Source: an uncultured Oscillospiraceae bacterium (lineage in GTDB: Bacteria; Bacillota; Clostridia; Oscillospirales; Oscillospiraceae). Taken from it: a stretch of 12,727 nt of DNA. The stretch covers positions 1,424 through 14,150 of the forward strand of contig CAJTVO010000090.1 of the NCBI GenBank assembly GCA_910579485.1. The letters are read 5' to 3'. Positions 1-5,947 of the stretch are shown in pieces. The first letter of the stretch is position 1, and each line of letters starts with the position of its first letter. The position numbers and the translations under genes were made by a program. The notes beneath the pieces were generated by a model. The model saw nothing but the letters and a program-made list of their open reading frames with translations. It had not been told where the DNA came from and did no database searches.

Positions 1-1
1 G

Positions 2-475
2 CCGCCGGCAGGCGGCCGGGACAGTCGTTTGGCTGCAAAGCGGACAAATGACGTCCCCATATCTCCCCGGGCGGAACGCCAGGCGGCCCAGCCCAAGCAG
101 AAGAAGCCCGCCCAGGAGATCCCCGTGCCGGTCAAGCTCTCCGCCCCTCCCCCGCTGCCCAAGCCCGCGGCCGCCAAGGCGGCCCCGCCGCCGAAGCCCA
201 AGCCTCAGCCAAAACCCCAGCAAACCAAGCCCCAGCCCAAACCGGTCAAGGCCGCCAAAGCGGCCAAGCCCGCGCCCCAGCCGGAGCTCCCCGCCATGGA
301 GGAACCCGTCATTTACAAGGTGGAGCGCTCCAAGGCGGTGTTCCCGCCGGAGCCCGCCAAGACGGTCCTGCGCCGGGTCACCTCCGAACCGCCCCGGATG
401 GGACGCCTGGTGGCCTTTGCCGACGGGCGCCGCAGCGGCGGAAGCCGCCGCCGGAGTCCGGGAAAGACGAAATAA
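2..475 (+). CDS. Pro/Lys/Ala-rich protein of unknown function, 5' end outside the window
   Basis: I do not recognise this gene. The frame is open from the left edge with no stop, so the start is probably upstream; a TTG at 29 could also serve, giving 148 residues, but no clear ribosome binding site precedes it. The visible part is a low-complexity basic tract built from Pro-Lys-Pro, Pro-Gln-Pro and Ala-Ala-Lys units, followed by a short less biased segment (about residues 90-130 from the TTG: EEPVIYKVERSKAVFPPEP) and a basic Arg/Gly/Ser tail. There is no visible membrane segment or catalytic motif. The stop is 15 bases before the luxS ATG and the luxS ribosome binding site begins 2 bases after it, so the two are probably cotranscribed. 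Such tails are typical of flexible linkers or nucleic-acid- or wall-contacting extensions; no function is assigned. Because composition is so biased, the chance that this is not a real protein is not negligible. Confidence 0.55.
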   Translation, partial: PPAGGRDSRLAAKRTNDVPISPRAERQAAQPKQKKPAQEIPVPVKLSAPPPLPKPAAAKAAPPPKPKPQPKPQQTKPQPKPVKAAKAAKPAPQPELPAMEEPVIYKVERSKAVFPPEPAKTVLRRVTSEPPRMGRLVAFADGRRSGGSRRRSPGKTK

Positions 476-490
476 TTGGAGGTAGTCGAT

Positions 491-949
491 ATGGAACGCA
501 TTGCCAGCTTTCAGGTGGACCACAACAAACTGCTGCCGGGGATGTACCTCTCCCGCCGGGACGGCGAGGTGGTCACCTTCGACCTCCGCTTCAAGAAGCC
601 CAACACCGGCGATCTGCTGACCAACGCGGAGATGCACTCGGTGGAGCATATCATCGCCACCCTTCTCCGGAACGGCAGGGCCAGGGACGCCGTGATCTAC
701 TTCGGCCCCATGGGCTGTCAGACGGGGTTTTACTTCCTCTTCGACGGCAGGCGGCTCAGCGACGCCGGCGCCGTGGAGCTGGTGAAGGAGACCTTCGCCG
801 CCGGAGCCGCCTTTGAGGGCGAAATGCCCGGAAAAAGCGCCATCGAATGCGGGAATTACATCAATCTGGAGGTCTCCCTGGCCCGAGAACAGTGCGCGTA
901 TTACAGCCGCCTCATCCGGGACTGGACGGTCGAAAAACTGGCGTACTAA
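491..949 (+). CDS. luxS: S-ribosylhomocysteine lyase LuxS
   Basis: LuxS cleaves S-ribosylhomocysteine to homocysteine and DPD, the precursor of autoinducer-2, in the activated methyl cycle in the cytosol. The 152-residue product is near the usual family length. The N-terminus (IASFQVDHNKLLPGMYLSR) matches the clostridial LuxS type. The HxxEH metal motif is at residues 49-53 (H49, E52, H53), the catalytic cysteine lies in the PMGCQTGF motif (C76), and the third metal ligand is C120 in the IECGNY segment. All residues expected for an active enzyme are present. The frame can be read back to a TTG at 476, but that codon overlaps the ribosome binding site GGAGG (478-482), so the ATG at 491 with an 8-base spacing is preferred. 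It sits directly behind the Pro/Lys-rich gene and no separate promoter is visible, suggesting cotranscription. Confidence 0.96.
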   Translation: MERIASFQVDHNKLLPGMYLSRRDGEVVTFDLRFKKPNTGDLLTNAEMHSVEHIIATLLRNGRARDAVIYFGPMGCQTGFYFLFDGRRLSDAGAVELVKETFAAGAAFEGEMPGKSAIECGNYINLEVSLAREQCAYYSRLIRDWTVEKLAY

Positions 950-962
950 AGAAAATGTAAGA

Positions 963-982
963 TTTCCGAAAATTTTGGGAAA
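963..982. repeat. 20-bp near-perfect palindrome upstream of the yceD promoter
   Basis: TTTCC-G-AAAATTTT-G-GGAAA reads the same on both strands except for one mispaired position in each arm (968/977). It lies between the luxS stop and the -35 box of the yceD promoter, 6 bases upstream of that box. It could be an operator, an A/T-rich UP-like element, or a weak terminator for luxS; it has no GC-rich stem, so a protein-binding site seems more likely than a terminator. No regulator family can be named from the motif. Confidence 0.5.
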
Positions 983-988
983 AAGTAT

Positions 989-1017
989 TTGACATTCCGG
1001 GATTTGTCTACTATAAT
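989..1017 (+). promoter_or_regulatory. Consensus housekeeping promoter of yceD-rpmF
   Basis: The -35 TTGACA (989-994) and -10 TATAAT (1012-1017) are both perfect consensus with a 17-bp spacer, which predicts strong sigma-A type transcription starting near 1024. This leaves a short leader of about 20 bases before the yceD ATG and fits the high demand for ribosomal protein L32. Confidence 0.92.
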
Positions 1018-1044
1018 ACTAGGCGTGTCTTTGCGAGGTGTGCT

Positions 1045-1545
1045 ATGCTGTTAGATGTCAGAAAGATCGTCAACGCCCCCGGAGAGCGGATGGAATTCCA
1101 GTTCGAGCTGGATCTGTCCGATGTGGACTTCGGCGGCCTGTATCCCGCGCAGGAACCGGTGGTGGTAACCGGCGAGGTGCGGAATATAGCGGGGATGCTC
1201 CTTTTGGATTTCACGGCCGCCTCCTCGCTCCATTCCATCTGTGACCGCTGTCTCAAGCCCTTCGACGACCCCCGTTCCGTCACGTGCAGCTACGCTCTAG
1301 CGGAGGAGGTGGAGGACGAGGACAACGACGGCATCATCCTCTTGGAGGATGGATGCGTCGATGTGGGCAATCTGGCCCGGACGGCCTTCATTCTGGAGAT
1401 GGATACAAAGACCCTTTGTTCGGAAGACTGCAAGGGCATCTGCCCCGGCTGCGGCGTCGATCTCAACCAAGGGAGCTGTACCTGTCAAAAGCAGGTGGAC
1501 CCCCGATTGGCAGTGCTGGCCCAGCTTCTGGAGAAAGACAAGTAA
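1045..1545 (+). CDS. yceD: YceD/DUF177 family protein, large-subunit rRNA factor
   Basis: This 166-residue protein belongs to the YceD (DUF177) family, whose bacterial and plastid members are needed for normal 23S rRNA accumulation and large-subunit assembly. The family is recognised by the order (immediately upstream of rpmF), the N-terminal LDVRKIVNAPGE segment, the CDRCLKPF motif (C66, C69) and the C-terminal cysteine-rich segment CSEDCKGICPGCGVDLN (C125, C129, C133, C136) followed by C145 and C147. These paired cysteines look like metal ligands, as in many Gram-positive members. A very acidic stretch lies at residues 87-102. The start at 1045 follows a modest GCGAGGTG ribosome binding site (1033-1040). 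It is transcribed from the strong promoter just upstream and followed by rpmF after 38 bases, so the two should be coexpressed. The molecular activity of the family remains poorly defined. Confidence 0.9.
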   Translation: MLLDVRKIVNAPGERMEFQFELDLSDVDFGGLYPAQEPVVVTGEVRNIAGMLLLDFTAASSLHSICDRCLKPFDDPRSVTCSYALAEEVEDEDNDGIILLEDGCVDVGNLARTAFILEMDTKTLCSEDCKGICPGCGVDLNQGSCTCQKQVDPRLAVLAQLLEKDK

Positions 1546-1583
1546 CAGTAAATAAAAAATTCAGATATACAGGAGGTGTCATC

Positions 1584-1772
1584 ATGGCAGTCCCTAAGGG
1601 TAAAGTATCTAAGGCAAGACGCGATAAGCGCCGCTCTTCCGTTTGGAAGCTGAAGGCGCCCGGTCTGACCCCTTGTCCCAAGTGCGGCGCGATGCGCCTG
1701 CCCCACAGAATGTGCCCCGAGTGCGGTACCTACAATGGCCGTCAGGTCAAGAGCGCCGCTGTCGAGGACTAA
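1584..1772 (+). CDS. rpmF: 50S ribosomal protein L32
   Basis: A 62-residue ribosomal protein L32 of the zinc-ribbon type. The N-terminus MAVPKGKVSKARRDKRRS is the family signature, and the ribbon is CPKCG (two cysteines spaced by two) followed eleven residues later by CPECG. The length is normal for L32. The start is fixed by an excellent AGGAGGTG ribosome binding site (1571-1578) 5 bases before the ATG; a longer reading through the end of yceD in another frame is rejected. Having all four cysteines makes this the zinc-binding (C+) version rather than the zinc-independent paralogue made under zinc starvation. The gene is the last of the yceD-rpmF unit and is closed by a strong hairpin 5 bases downstream. 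The plsX/fab genes that often follow rpmF elsewhere are absent here. Confidence 0.98.
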   Translation: MAVPKGKVSKARRDKRRSSVWKLKAPGLTPCPKCGAMRLPHRMCPECGTYNGRQVKSAAVED

Positions 1773-1776
1773 AAGT

Positions 1777-1825
1777 TCAAACAAGAAGGCTTCTCACCCT
1801 ACGGGTGAGAAGCCTTCTTGTTTGA
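1777..1825 (+). terminator. Strong hairpin terminator after rpmF
   Basis: A perfect 23-bp inverted repeat (arms 1777-1799 and 1803-1825) around a 3-base TAC loop begins 5 bases after the rpmF stop. The 3' arm ends in TTCTTGTTTGA, so there is only a short interrupted T-rich tract and no clean U-run. The perfect pairing and position make it the likely end of the yceD-rpmF transcript, and the symmetry could let it act on either strand. Confidence 0.85.
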
Positions 1826-1880
1826 GGAGCTTTCGCTTTGCTCTGCGCCTCCTTCGTCGACGCTCGCTCCGCGCAAAGAG

Positions 1881-1999
1881 TTTTTCCAAGGCGCATGTCC
1901 TTGGAAAAATGATCAAAATTTATTTTGCCGCCTGCGGGCGGCAAAACTCCCGTGGGGCCGCCAAAGGCGGCCTTAGGGCTATGGCGGGCTCTGCCCGCC
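1881..1999. repeat. Intergenic mosaic of four short hairpins
   Basis: The gene-free stretch 1826-2043 holds four successive perfect inverted repeats. They are 1881-1891/1899-1909 (11 bp, TTTTTCCAAGG arms, 7-base loop), 1923-1932/1937-1946 (10 bp, TTTTGCCGCC arms, TGCG loop), 1956-1962/1966-1972 (7 bp, GGCCGCC arms, AAA loop) and 1983-1989/1993-1999 (7 bp, GGCGGGC arms, TCT loop). No convincing coding frame covers them. A similar array follows smc, and both contain the 9-mer GGGGCCGCC, so I call this a dispersed REP-like element rather than a set of functional terminators. Confidence 0.7.
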
Positions 2000-2043
2000 C
2001 AACGCCCGCGGAAGGCTCTTGGATGTCTGCTTCCAGAAATCGC

Positions 2044-2072
2044 TTGACAATGTCATGCGGCTGTGCTATTCT
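2044..2072 (+). promoter_or_regulatory. Promoter of the blaI-M56-lipoprotein operon
   Basis: The -35 TTGACA (2044-2049, perfect) and -10 TATTCT (2067-2072, 4 of 6) are separated by 17 bp, giving a start near 2079. The -35 box lies inside one operator-like palindrome and the start site inside a second, so the promoter should be repressible. Confidence 0.85.
2045..2055. promoter_or_regulatory. BlaI-like operator site 1
   Basis: TGACA-A-TGTCA is a perfect 11-bp palindrome covering the last five bases of the -35 box. BlaI/MecI/CopY repressors bind ACA-TGT type dyads, and the repressor gene begins 55 bases downstream, so autoregulation is the natural reading. The core GACAATGT recurs exactly 35 bp further on at site 2. 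Confidence 0.7.
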
Positions 2073-2075
2073 GTT

Positions 2076-2089
2076 TACATGACAATGTA
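2076..2089. promoter_or_regulatory. BlaI-like operator site 2
   Basis: TACAT-GACA-ATGTA is a 14-bp dyad centred on the predicted transcription start. It also contains the GACAATGT core of site 1 in the same orientation. The TACA/TGTA ends match the half-sites known for BlaI, MecI and CopY repressors. A repressor here would block initiation. Confidence 0.65.
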
Positions 2090-2109
2090 GTGCAAAGGAG
2101 GACGGACTG

Positions 2110-2496
2110 ATGAAGGAAAAACAGCTGTTGACCAACACGGAGTGGGAGGTCTGCGAGTGCCTGTGGGAGGAGTCCCCCCTGACCATGACCCAGATCGCCG
2201 CCCGGCTTACGGAGCGCACGGGCTGGACGAAAAGCACCGGCGAGACCCTGGTGCGCCGCATGGCGGACAAGGGCCTCCTCCGCTGGGAACAGGGAACAAA
2301 GGCGAAGCTCTACTCCCCCACCGTGGCCCGAGAGGACGCGGTGGTCCAGGAAACCCGGGGCTTCCTGCGCAAAGTCTTCGGCGGCAGCGTGGGGCTGCTG
2401 GTGAACACTATGGCGGAGCGGGAGGAGCTGAGCCGGGAGGAGATCGACCAGCTCTACGAGGCCCTGCGGAAGCTGGAGGAAAAGGGCCATGATTGA
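2110..2496 (+). CDS. blaI: BlaI/MecI/CopY family transcriptional repressor
   Basis: A 128-residue repressor of the BlaI/MecI family, the usual length. The N-terminal winged helix-turn-helix (residues 8-75) shows the family pattern: LTNTEWEVCECLWE, then TMTQIAARL, then the recognition helix WTKSTGETLVRRMADKGLL, then a wing with KLYSP. The C-terminal half (about 78-125) is the helical dimerisation region, with FGGSVGLLVNT at 90-100, near where BlaI/MecI proteins are cut for induction. In the recognition helix, G43 stands where most relatives have valine. The ATG follows AAAGGAGG (2094-2101) at 8 bases. The gene overlaps the M56 protease gene by 8 bases, implying translational coupling, and its promoter carries two operator-like dyads, implying autorepression. 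By family knowledge the repressor is inactivated by the partner protease. The symbol denotes the family; beta-lactam induction is not implied. Confidence 0.9.
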   Translation: MKEKQLLTNTEWEVCECLWEESPLTMTQIAARLTERTGWTKSTGETLVRRMADKGLLRWEQGTKAKLYSPTVAREDAVVQETRGFLRKVFGGSVGLLVNTMAEREELSREEIDQLYEALRKLEEKGHD

Positions 2497-5278
2497 GTGG
2501 ATCGTCACCAGCTCGGCGCTGATCCTGCTGGTCCTGCTGCTGCGGGTCCTGATCAAGGACCGGGTGAGCCCCCGGCTGCGGTACGCCCTGTGGGGACTGG
2601 CGCTGCTGCGGCTGGTCATCCCCGTGTCCCTGTGGGAGAGCCCTGTCAGCGTCATGACGCCTGTGGCTGCTCAGGGGGCGTACCAAGCAGTAGAGAAGAT
2701 TCCCCGCTATGTGCGGGACCGGCCTGATGGCTGGGTGGACATCGGACATGAGAGCGGGTATACCTCCATCCCAGGGGAGATCGCGGAATCCAGGGAACCG
2801 GTCCGGTACGGCTGGCCAGAACAGACGGAGGCCCCGCTGCCGGAGCTGAAAAGACAAGTGAGCATCCGCAATGCTTTCCTGCTGGCATGGCTGGCGGGGA
2901 GCGTCCTCACGGGGGCGTTCCTGCTGGCGGTGAACCTGCGGTTTGACCACAGATTGAAGAAGGACCGGCGGACGGTGGGGCAGTACCGGGGCCGCTGGGT
3001 ATTCGTGATGGAGGGCCTGTCCACGCCCTGCCTCTTCGGCCTGTTTCGCCCCGGCATCTACCTGACGCCAGGGCTGGGGGAGGACGAGAAGCCCCACATC
3101 CTGGCCCATGAGTACGCCCACTTCCGTCAGGGGGACCACATCTGGGCGGCCCTGCGGGGGGTATGTCTGGCCCTCCACTGGTACAATCCCCTGGTCTGGC
3201 TGGCGGCGTACCTGAGCCGCCGGGACTGTGAGCTGAGCTGCGACGAGGGGGCCGTCCGCCTCCTGGGGGAGGAAAACCGCGCGGACTATGGCCGCACTCT
3301 GGTGGGCCTGGTATCCCGCCGGACCACCGCCGCCGACCTGGCCTGCTGCGCCACCACCATGACCGGCGGCAAGTCCGCCCTGAAGGAGCGGATCGCTCTG
3401 CTGGTAAAACACCCCCGGACCACGGCTGCGATGGCGGTGCTGATTGCGGCGGCGTGCATTGCGTTCGCGGCCTGCACCTTCACCGGCGCGGCGGAGGCGG
3501 AGGAGCCGGAGGCTGACCCGGAGGAGCCTGTCCAGACGGAGCAGGAACCTGCGGACGAACCTGCGCCGGAGCCTGTCAGTGTGCCGGAGGACCTGCCCAC
3601 GGAGCTGATGGACCTCAGCCGTCCACTGGAGGAACAGGGAGAGTGGCTCCTGCTGGCACAAACGCCTGGTTTTGACATCGCCCTTTACCGCAGCGCGCGG
3701 GACGGCCAGCATGTCTACCTCCGGGTCACCAATCAGAGCTTCCAGCGGTTCAATTGGAACCTGTCCGGTATGGAGTTGCTGCCCACCCTGGAGGTAGTGG
3801 ATGGGGACGCCAGCATAACGGTGCGGGCGCTCTACCGGCGGTACGAAGGGACTTACTTCAATGGCAGGACAGAAGAACCCGGCATCGTGGCAGACCAGGT
3901 CTTTTATGACTGGGATGCTTCCACAAAATATTGGACGGAGCGGACCATCGCCTCCCAGCCACTCCAGCAGCTGACGGAGGACCTCCCCGCCCTGGCGGAC
4001 CTGCCCGAAGTCTTTGGAGCAGATTTAGATGAGCCGGTGTGGTGGATCGGCGAGGTGCGGCAGGAGAACATCAGGCTCTACTGGGCGCAGTACGAAGAGC
4101 AGATGTATCTGCGGTACGGGGAGCATATTCAAAAAATAGACGAGAAGCTGGAGACCAATTGGCTGCCGGAAATGTACTTTGAGGACCTGGACAACGACGG
4201 AGACCGAGAGTTGGTGGTCATATACAACACTGGCCACGGCACCGGCGTCTATACAAACGCTCTTACCGTCTATGAGTGGGACGGCGAGAGCTGGACCTGG
4301 ACCACCCACGACCCGTTGGAACTCATTGAGGACTTCAACCGCCAGCGAGACTATGCGTTCTACGAGGACGGCACGGCTTATATCAACTACAACGGCCTCG
4401 ACTTGCTGCTGGACCTGTCGCTTCTCTGGGAATCCGATTATTGGGGAGGCGCCGCGCTGGAAATCTGCGAACTGAGCCAGTACCAGATCAATTATACCTA
4501 TGAAGACGGCGAACTGTGGCTGACCTTGGCCGGCGAGCTGCTGCATGACGGCTCACCCTTTCTCAGAGGCTACGCCTTCGAGTGTGTGTGGTACGTCTCT
4601 TATTACAGCGGAAGCCTCACCGGTTACAGGGGCACTCTCACCGCCGGGAGGATCAATGAATTGCGCAGCGACTTCGCCATAGAGCCCCAGCCGCCGGAGC
4701 TGACGGACACCTGGCGGGAGGTCCTGGCGGAAATCTGGAGCGAGTACGAGAAGAACGGAGAAAACGTCTTTGCCGTCCATGATGTAAACGATGATGGGGA
4801 GGACGAGCTGATCGTCCGGTGGACGCTGGAGGGATCGCCCAATTACGGCTGGGGCACAACGGTCTATGATGCCAACGGCAAAGCAATATTCTATGGAAAT
4901 GGGCGGTTGACCTTCTACAGCAACGGCGCGATCTCCGTGCCCTGGAGCCACAACCAGGGGCCGTCCATCGCCATCTGGCCCTACGATCTTTATACGTGCC
5001 ACGTGACTTTTTATAATGGCATCAACCATTCCCACTACACCGAGGCAGGCAGCGCCCGGGCCAGGTGTAACAATGTGCCCAATTTCGAAGACGTAGCATA
5101 CGCCGACCTGGACGGAGACGGGGTGGTCTACTTCATTGGAGAGGACGCATATAGAGAGGAGAACCCGGTGGACAACGATGTCTACGAGGCGTGGCGGAAC
5201 CAGTATCTGGCTGGGGCCCAGGTGCTGCCGGTGTGGTACTACCCCCTGACGGAAGAAAATATTTCCCTGATCGGATGA
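2489..5278 (+). CDS. M56 (BlaR1-type) membrane metalloprotease receptor with large non-PBP sensor region
   Basis: The N-terminal 330 residues are an M56/BlaR1-type zinc metalloprotease. Membrane segments lie near residues 5-22, 33-49, 129-150 and 312-329. The HEYAH zinc motif is at 207-211 (H207, E208, H211), HWYNPLVW at 230-237, and the likely third ligand E248 lies in CELSCDEG. By family knowledge this domain destroys the partner repressor when the outer domain is stimulated. After the last membrane segment comes an acidic/proline linker (about 333-366) and some 560 residues that show no SxxK-type penicillin-binding active site. They carry three DxDxDG-like loops: DLDNDGDRE (566-574), DVNDDGEDE (765-773) and DLDGDGVV (873-880), resembling calcium-binding repeats of surface lipoproteins. 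Total length is 929 residues against about 600 for classical BlaR1. It starts inside the end of blaI. The fourth membrane segment ends in AFAAC, a weak lipobox. The ligand is unknown. Confidence 0.88.
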   Translation: MIEWIVTSSALILLVLLLRVLIKDRVSPRLRYALWGLALLRLVIPVSLWESPVSVMTPVAAQGAYQAVEKIPRYVRDRPDGWVDIGHESGYTSIPGEIAESREPVRYGWPEQTEAPLPELKRQVSIRNAFLLAWLAGSVLTGAFLLAVNLRFDHRLKKDRRTVGQYRGRWVFVMEGLSTPCLFGLFRPGIYLTPGLGEDEKPHILAHEYAHFRQGDHIWAALRGVCLALHWYNPLVWLAAYLSRRDCELSCDEGAVRLLGEENRADYGRTLVGLVSRRTTAADLACCATTMTGGKSALKERIALLVKHPRTTAAMAVLIAAACIAFAACTFTGAAEAEEPEADPEEPVQTEQEPADEPAPEPVSVPEDLPTELMDLSRPLEEQGEWLLLAQTPGFDIALYRSARDGQHVYLRVTNQSFQRFNWNLSGMELLPTLEVVDGDASITVRALYRRYEGTYFNGRTEEPGIVADQVFYDWDASTKYWTERTIASQPLQQLTEDLPALADLPEVFGADLDEPVWWIGEVRQENIRLYWAQYEEQMYLRYGEHIQKIDEKLETNWLPEMYFEDLDNDGDRELVVIYNTGHGTGVYTNALTVYEWDGESWTWTTHDPLELIEDFNRQRDYAFYEDGTAYINYNGLDLLLDLSLLWESDYWGGAALEICELSQYQINYTYEDGELWLTLAGELLHDGSPFLRGYAFECVWYVSYYSGSLTGYRGTLTAGRINELRSDFAIEPQPPELTDTWREVLAEIWSEYEKNGENVFAVHDVNDDGEDELIVRWTLEGSPNYGWGTTVYDANGKAIFYGNGRLTFYSNGAISVPWSHNQGPSIAIWPYDLYTCHVTFYNGINHSHYTEAGSARARCNNVPNFEDVAYADLDGDGVVYFIGEDAYREENPVDNDVYEAWRNQYLAGAQVLPVWYYPLTEENISLIG

Positions 5279-5350
5279 AACCTTTTCGCGGTTTTTACGA
5301 CTGGACAGATACCGGGGTATCCGGCACACATCAACTGAGGAGTGAAGATC

Positions 5351-5905
5351 ATGAAAAAAAGAATATCGGTATTGCTGCTGGCGGCGGCCCTGTGGGCGCT
5401 CCTGGCGGGCTGCGGGATAAAAGCTGAAGCCCCCGCCTCCCCCGCGCCCGTTCCGGAACCGGAAATACAGGAGCCCGCCGTACCGGAACCGGCCCCCGAG
5501 CCGGAAGCCCCGCCGGAGGAACCCGCCCCGCCGGAGCCGGACGGCATTGCGGACAGCTACGTGGGCGCATGGCGGGACGATTCCCGGGGAACCAGCGGCG
5601 GACGGTGCTTTATGGAGATCGCCTGCGAGGATGGGGAGAACTACAGCATCGACATCTGGTGGGGCAGCAGCGCGGCGGAGACGAGCCACTGGCAGTACAC
5701 CGGGACCTATGACGAGACCTGGGAGGGCATCGACTACATCGGGACCCGGTACAGGGAGACGACCCAGGCGGACGGGACGGTGGAACAGACTGCCGAGCTG
5801 GAGGAGGCCACAGGGCTGCTCTATCTGGAGGACGGCGTACTGCTCTGGGAGGACACCTTCGAGCACATGGGGGACGGTATGAAATTCCAGAGGGAAGCAG
5901 AGTAA
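5351..5905 (+). CDS. Small surface lipoprotein with acidic/proline stalk, third gene of the blaI operon
   Basis: A 184-residue predicted lipoprotein of unknown function. The signal peptide is clear: MKKR, a hydrophobic stretch, and the lipobox LLAGC, giving lipid attachment at C21. Residues about 26-62 form a Pro/Glu-rich stalk (PEP, EPAP and APPEEP units), followed by one compact, probably beta-rich domain beginning YVGAWRDD and containing many Trp, Tyr and Gly residues. The GxW start resembles lipocalin-like folds, but this is only a resemblance. The ATG at 5351 is preferred over GTG at 5342 because the latter is part of the ribosome binding site GAGGAG (5337-5342). It lies 72 bases after the M56 gene on the same strand with no strong terminator between, so it is probably part of the operon. 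Its stalk resembles the linker of the M56 receptor. It might be a target or an accessory of that system; this is inference. Confidence 0.85.
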   Translation: MKKRISVLLLAAALWALLAGCGIKAEAPASPAPVPEPEIQEPAVPEPAPEPEAPPEEPAPPEPDGIADSYVGAWRDDSRGTSGGRCFMEIACEDGENYSIDIWWGSSAAETSHWQYTGTYDETWEGIDYIGTRYRETTQADGTVEQTAELEEATGLLYLEDGVLLWEDTFEHMGDGMKFQREAE

Positions 5906-5936
5906 AGGAGCGGGGCCGCGGCCCCGCTCCTTTACT
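5901..5936. terminator. Bidirectional hairpin between convergent operon and ftsH
   Basis: A perfect 16-bp inverted repeat (5901-5916 and 5921-5936) around CGCG, very GC-rich inside and with TTTACT/AGTAAA at its base. It contains the lipoprotein stop codon and ends 11 bases before the ftsH stop, so it can end transcripts from both sides. There is no long T-run on either strand. Confidence 0.85.
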
Positions 5937-5947
5937 GTCCGTAATAT

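Noticed and set aside
1284..1583. Extended N-terminus for rpmF starting inside yceD
   Set aside because: The frame is open, but the L32 N-terminus begins at the ATG at 1584 behind an excellent ribosome binding site, and the extension overlaps the YceD coding frame.
1735..2082. 115-codon frame running from rpmF through the hairpin block
   Set aside because: It crosses a terminator and four inverted repeats, ends inside the blaI promoter and has no ribosome binding site.
2408..3712. 434-codon minus-strand frame opposite the M56 gene
   Set aside because: Antisense shadow; Arg/Gln/Pro-rich low-complexity translation with no family features, against clear M56 motifs on the plus strand.
5278..5296. 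Hairpin AAACC/GGTTT with following Ts between the M56 and lipoprotein genes
   Set aside because: The stem is only about 5 bp with a 7-base loop, too weak to call a terminator; at most it may attenuate transcription.
5309..5320. Dyad ATACC-GG-GGTAT upstream of the lipoprotein gene
   Set aside because: Only 5-bp arms, unlike the GACAATGT operators at the blaI promoter, and no promoter boxes positioned with it.
4553..5866. 437-codon minus-strand frame opposite the M56 and lipoprotein genes
   Set aside because: It spans two genes and the gap between them in antisense and has no recognisable domain, while both plus-strand genes have clear signals.
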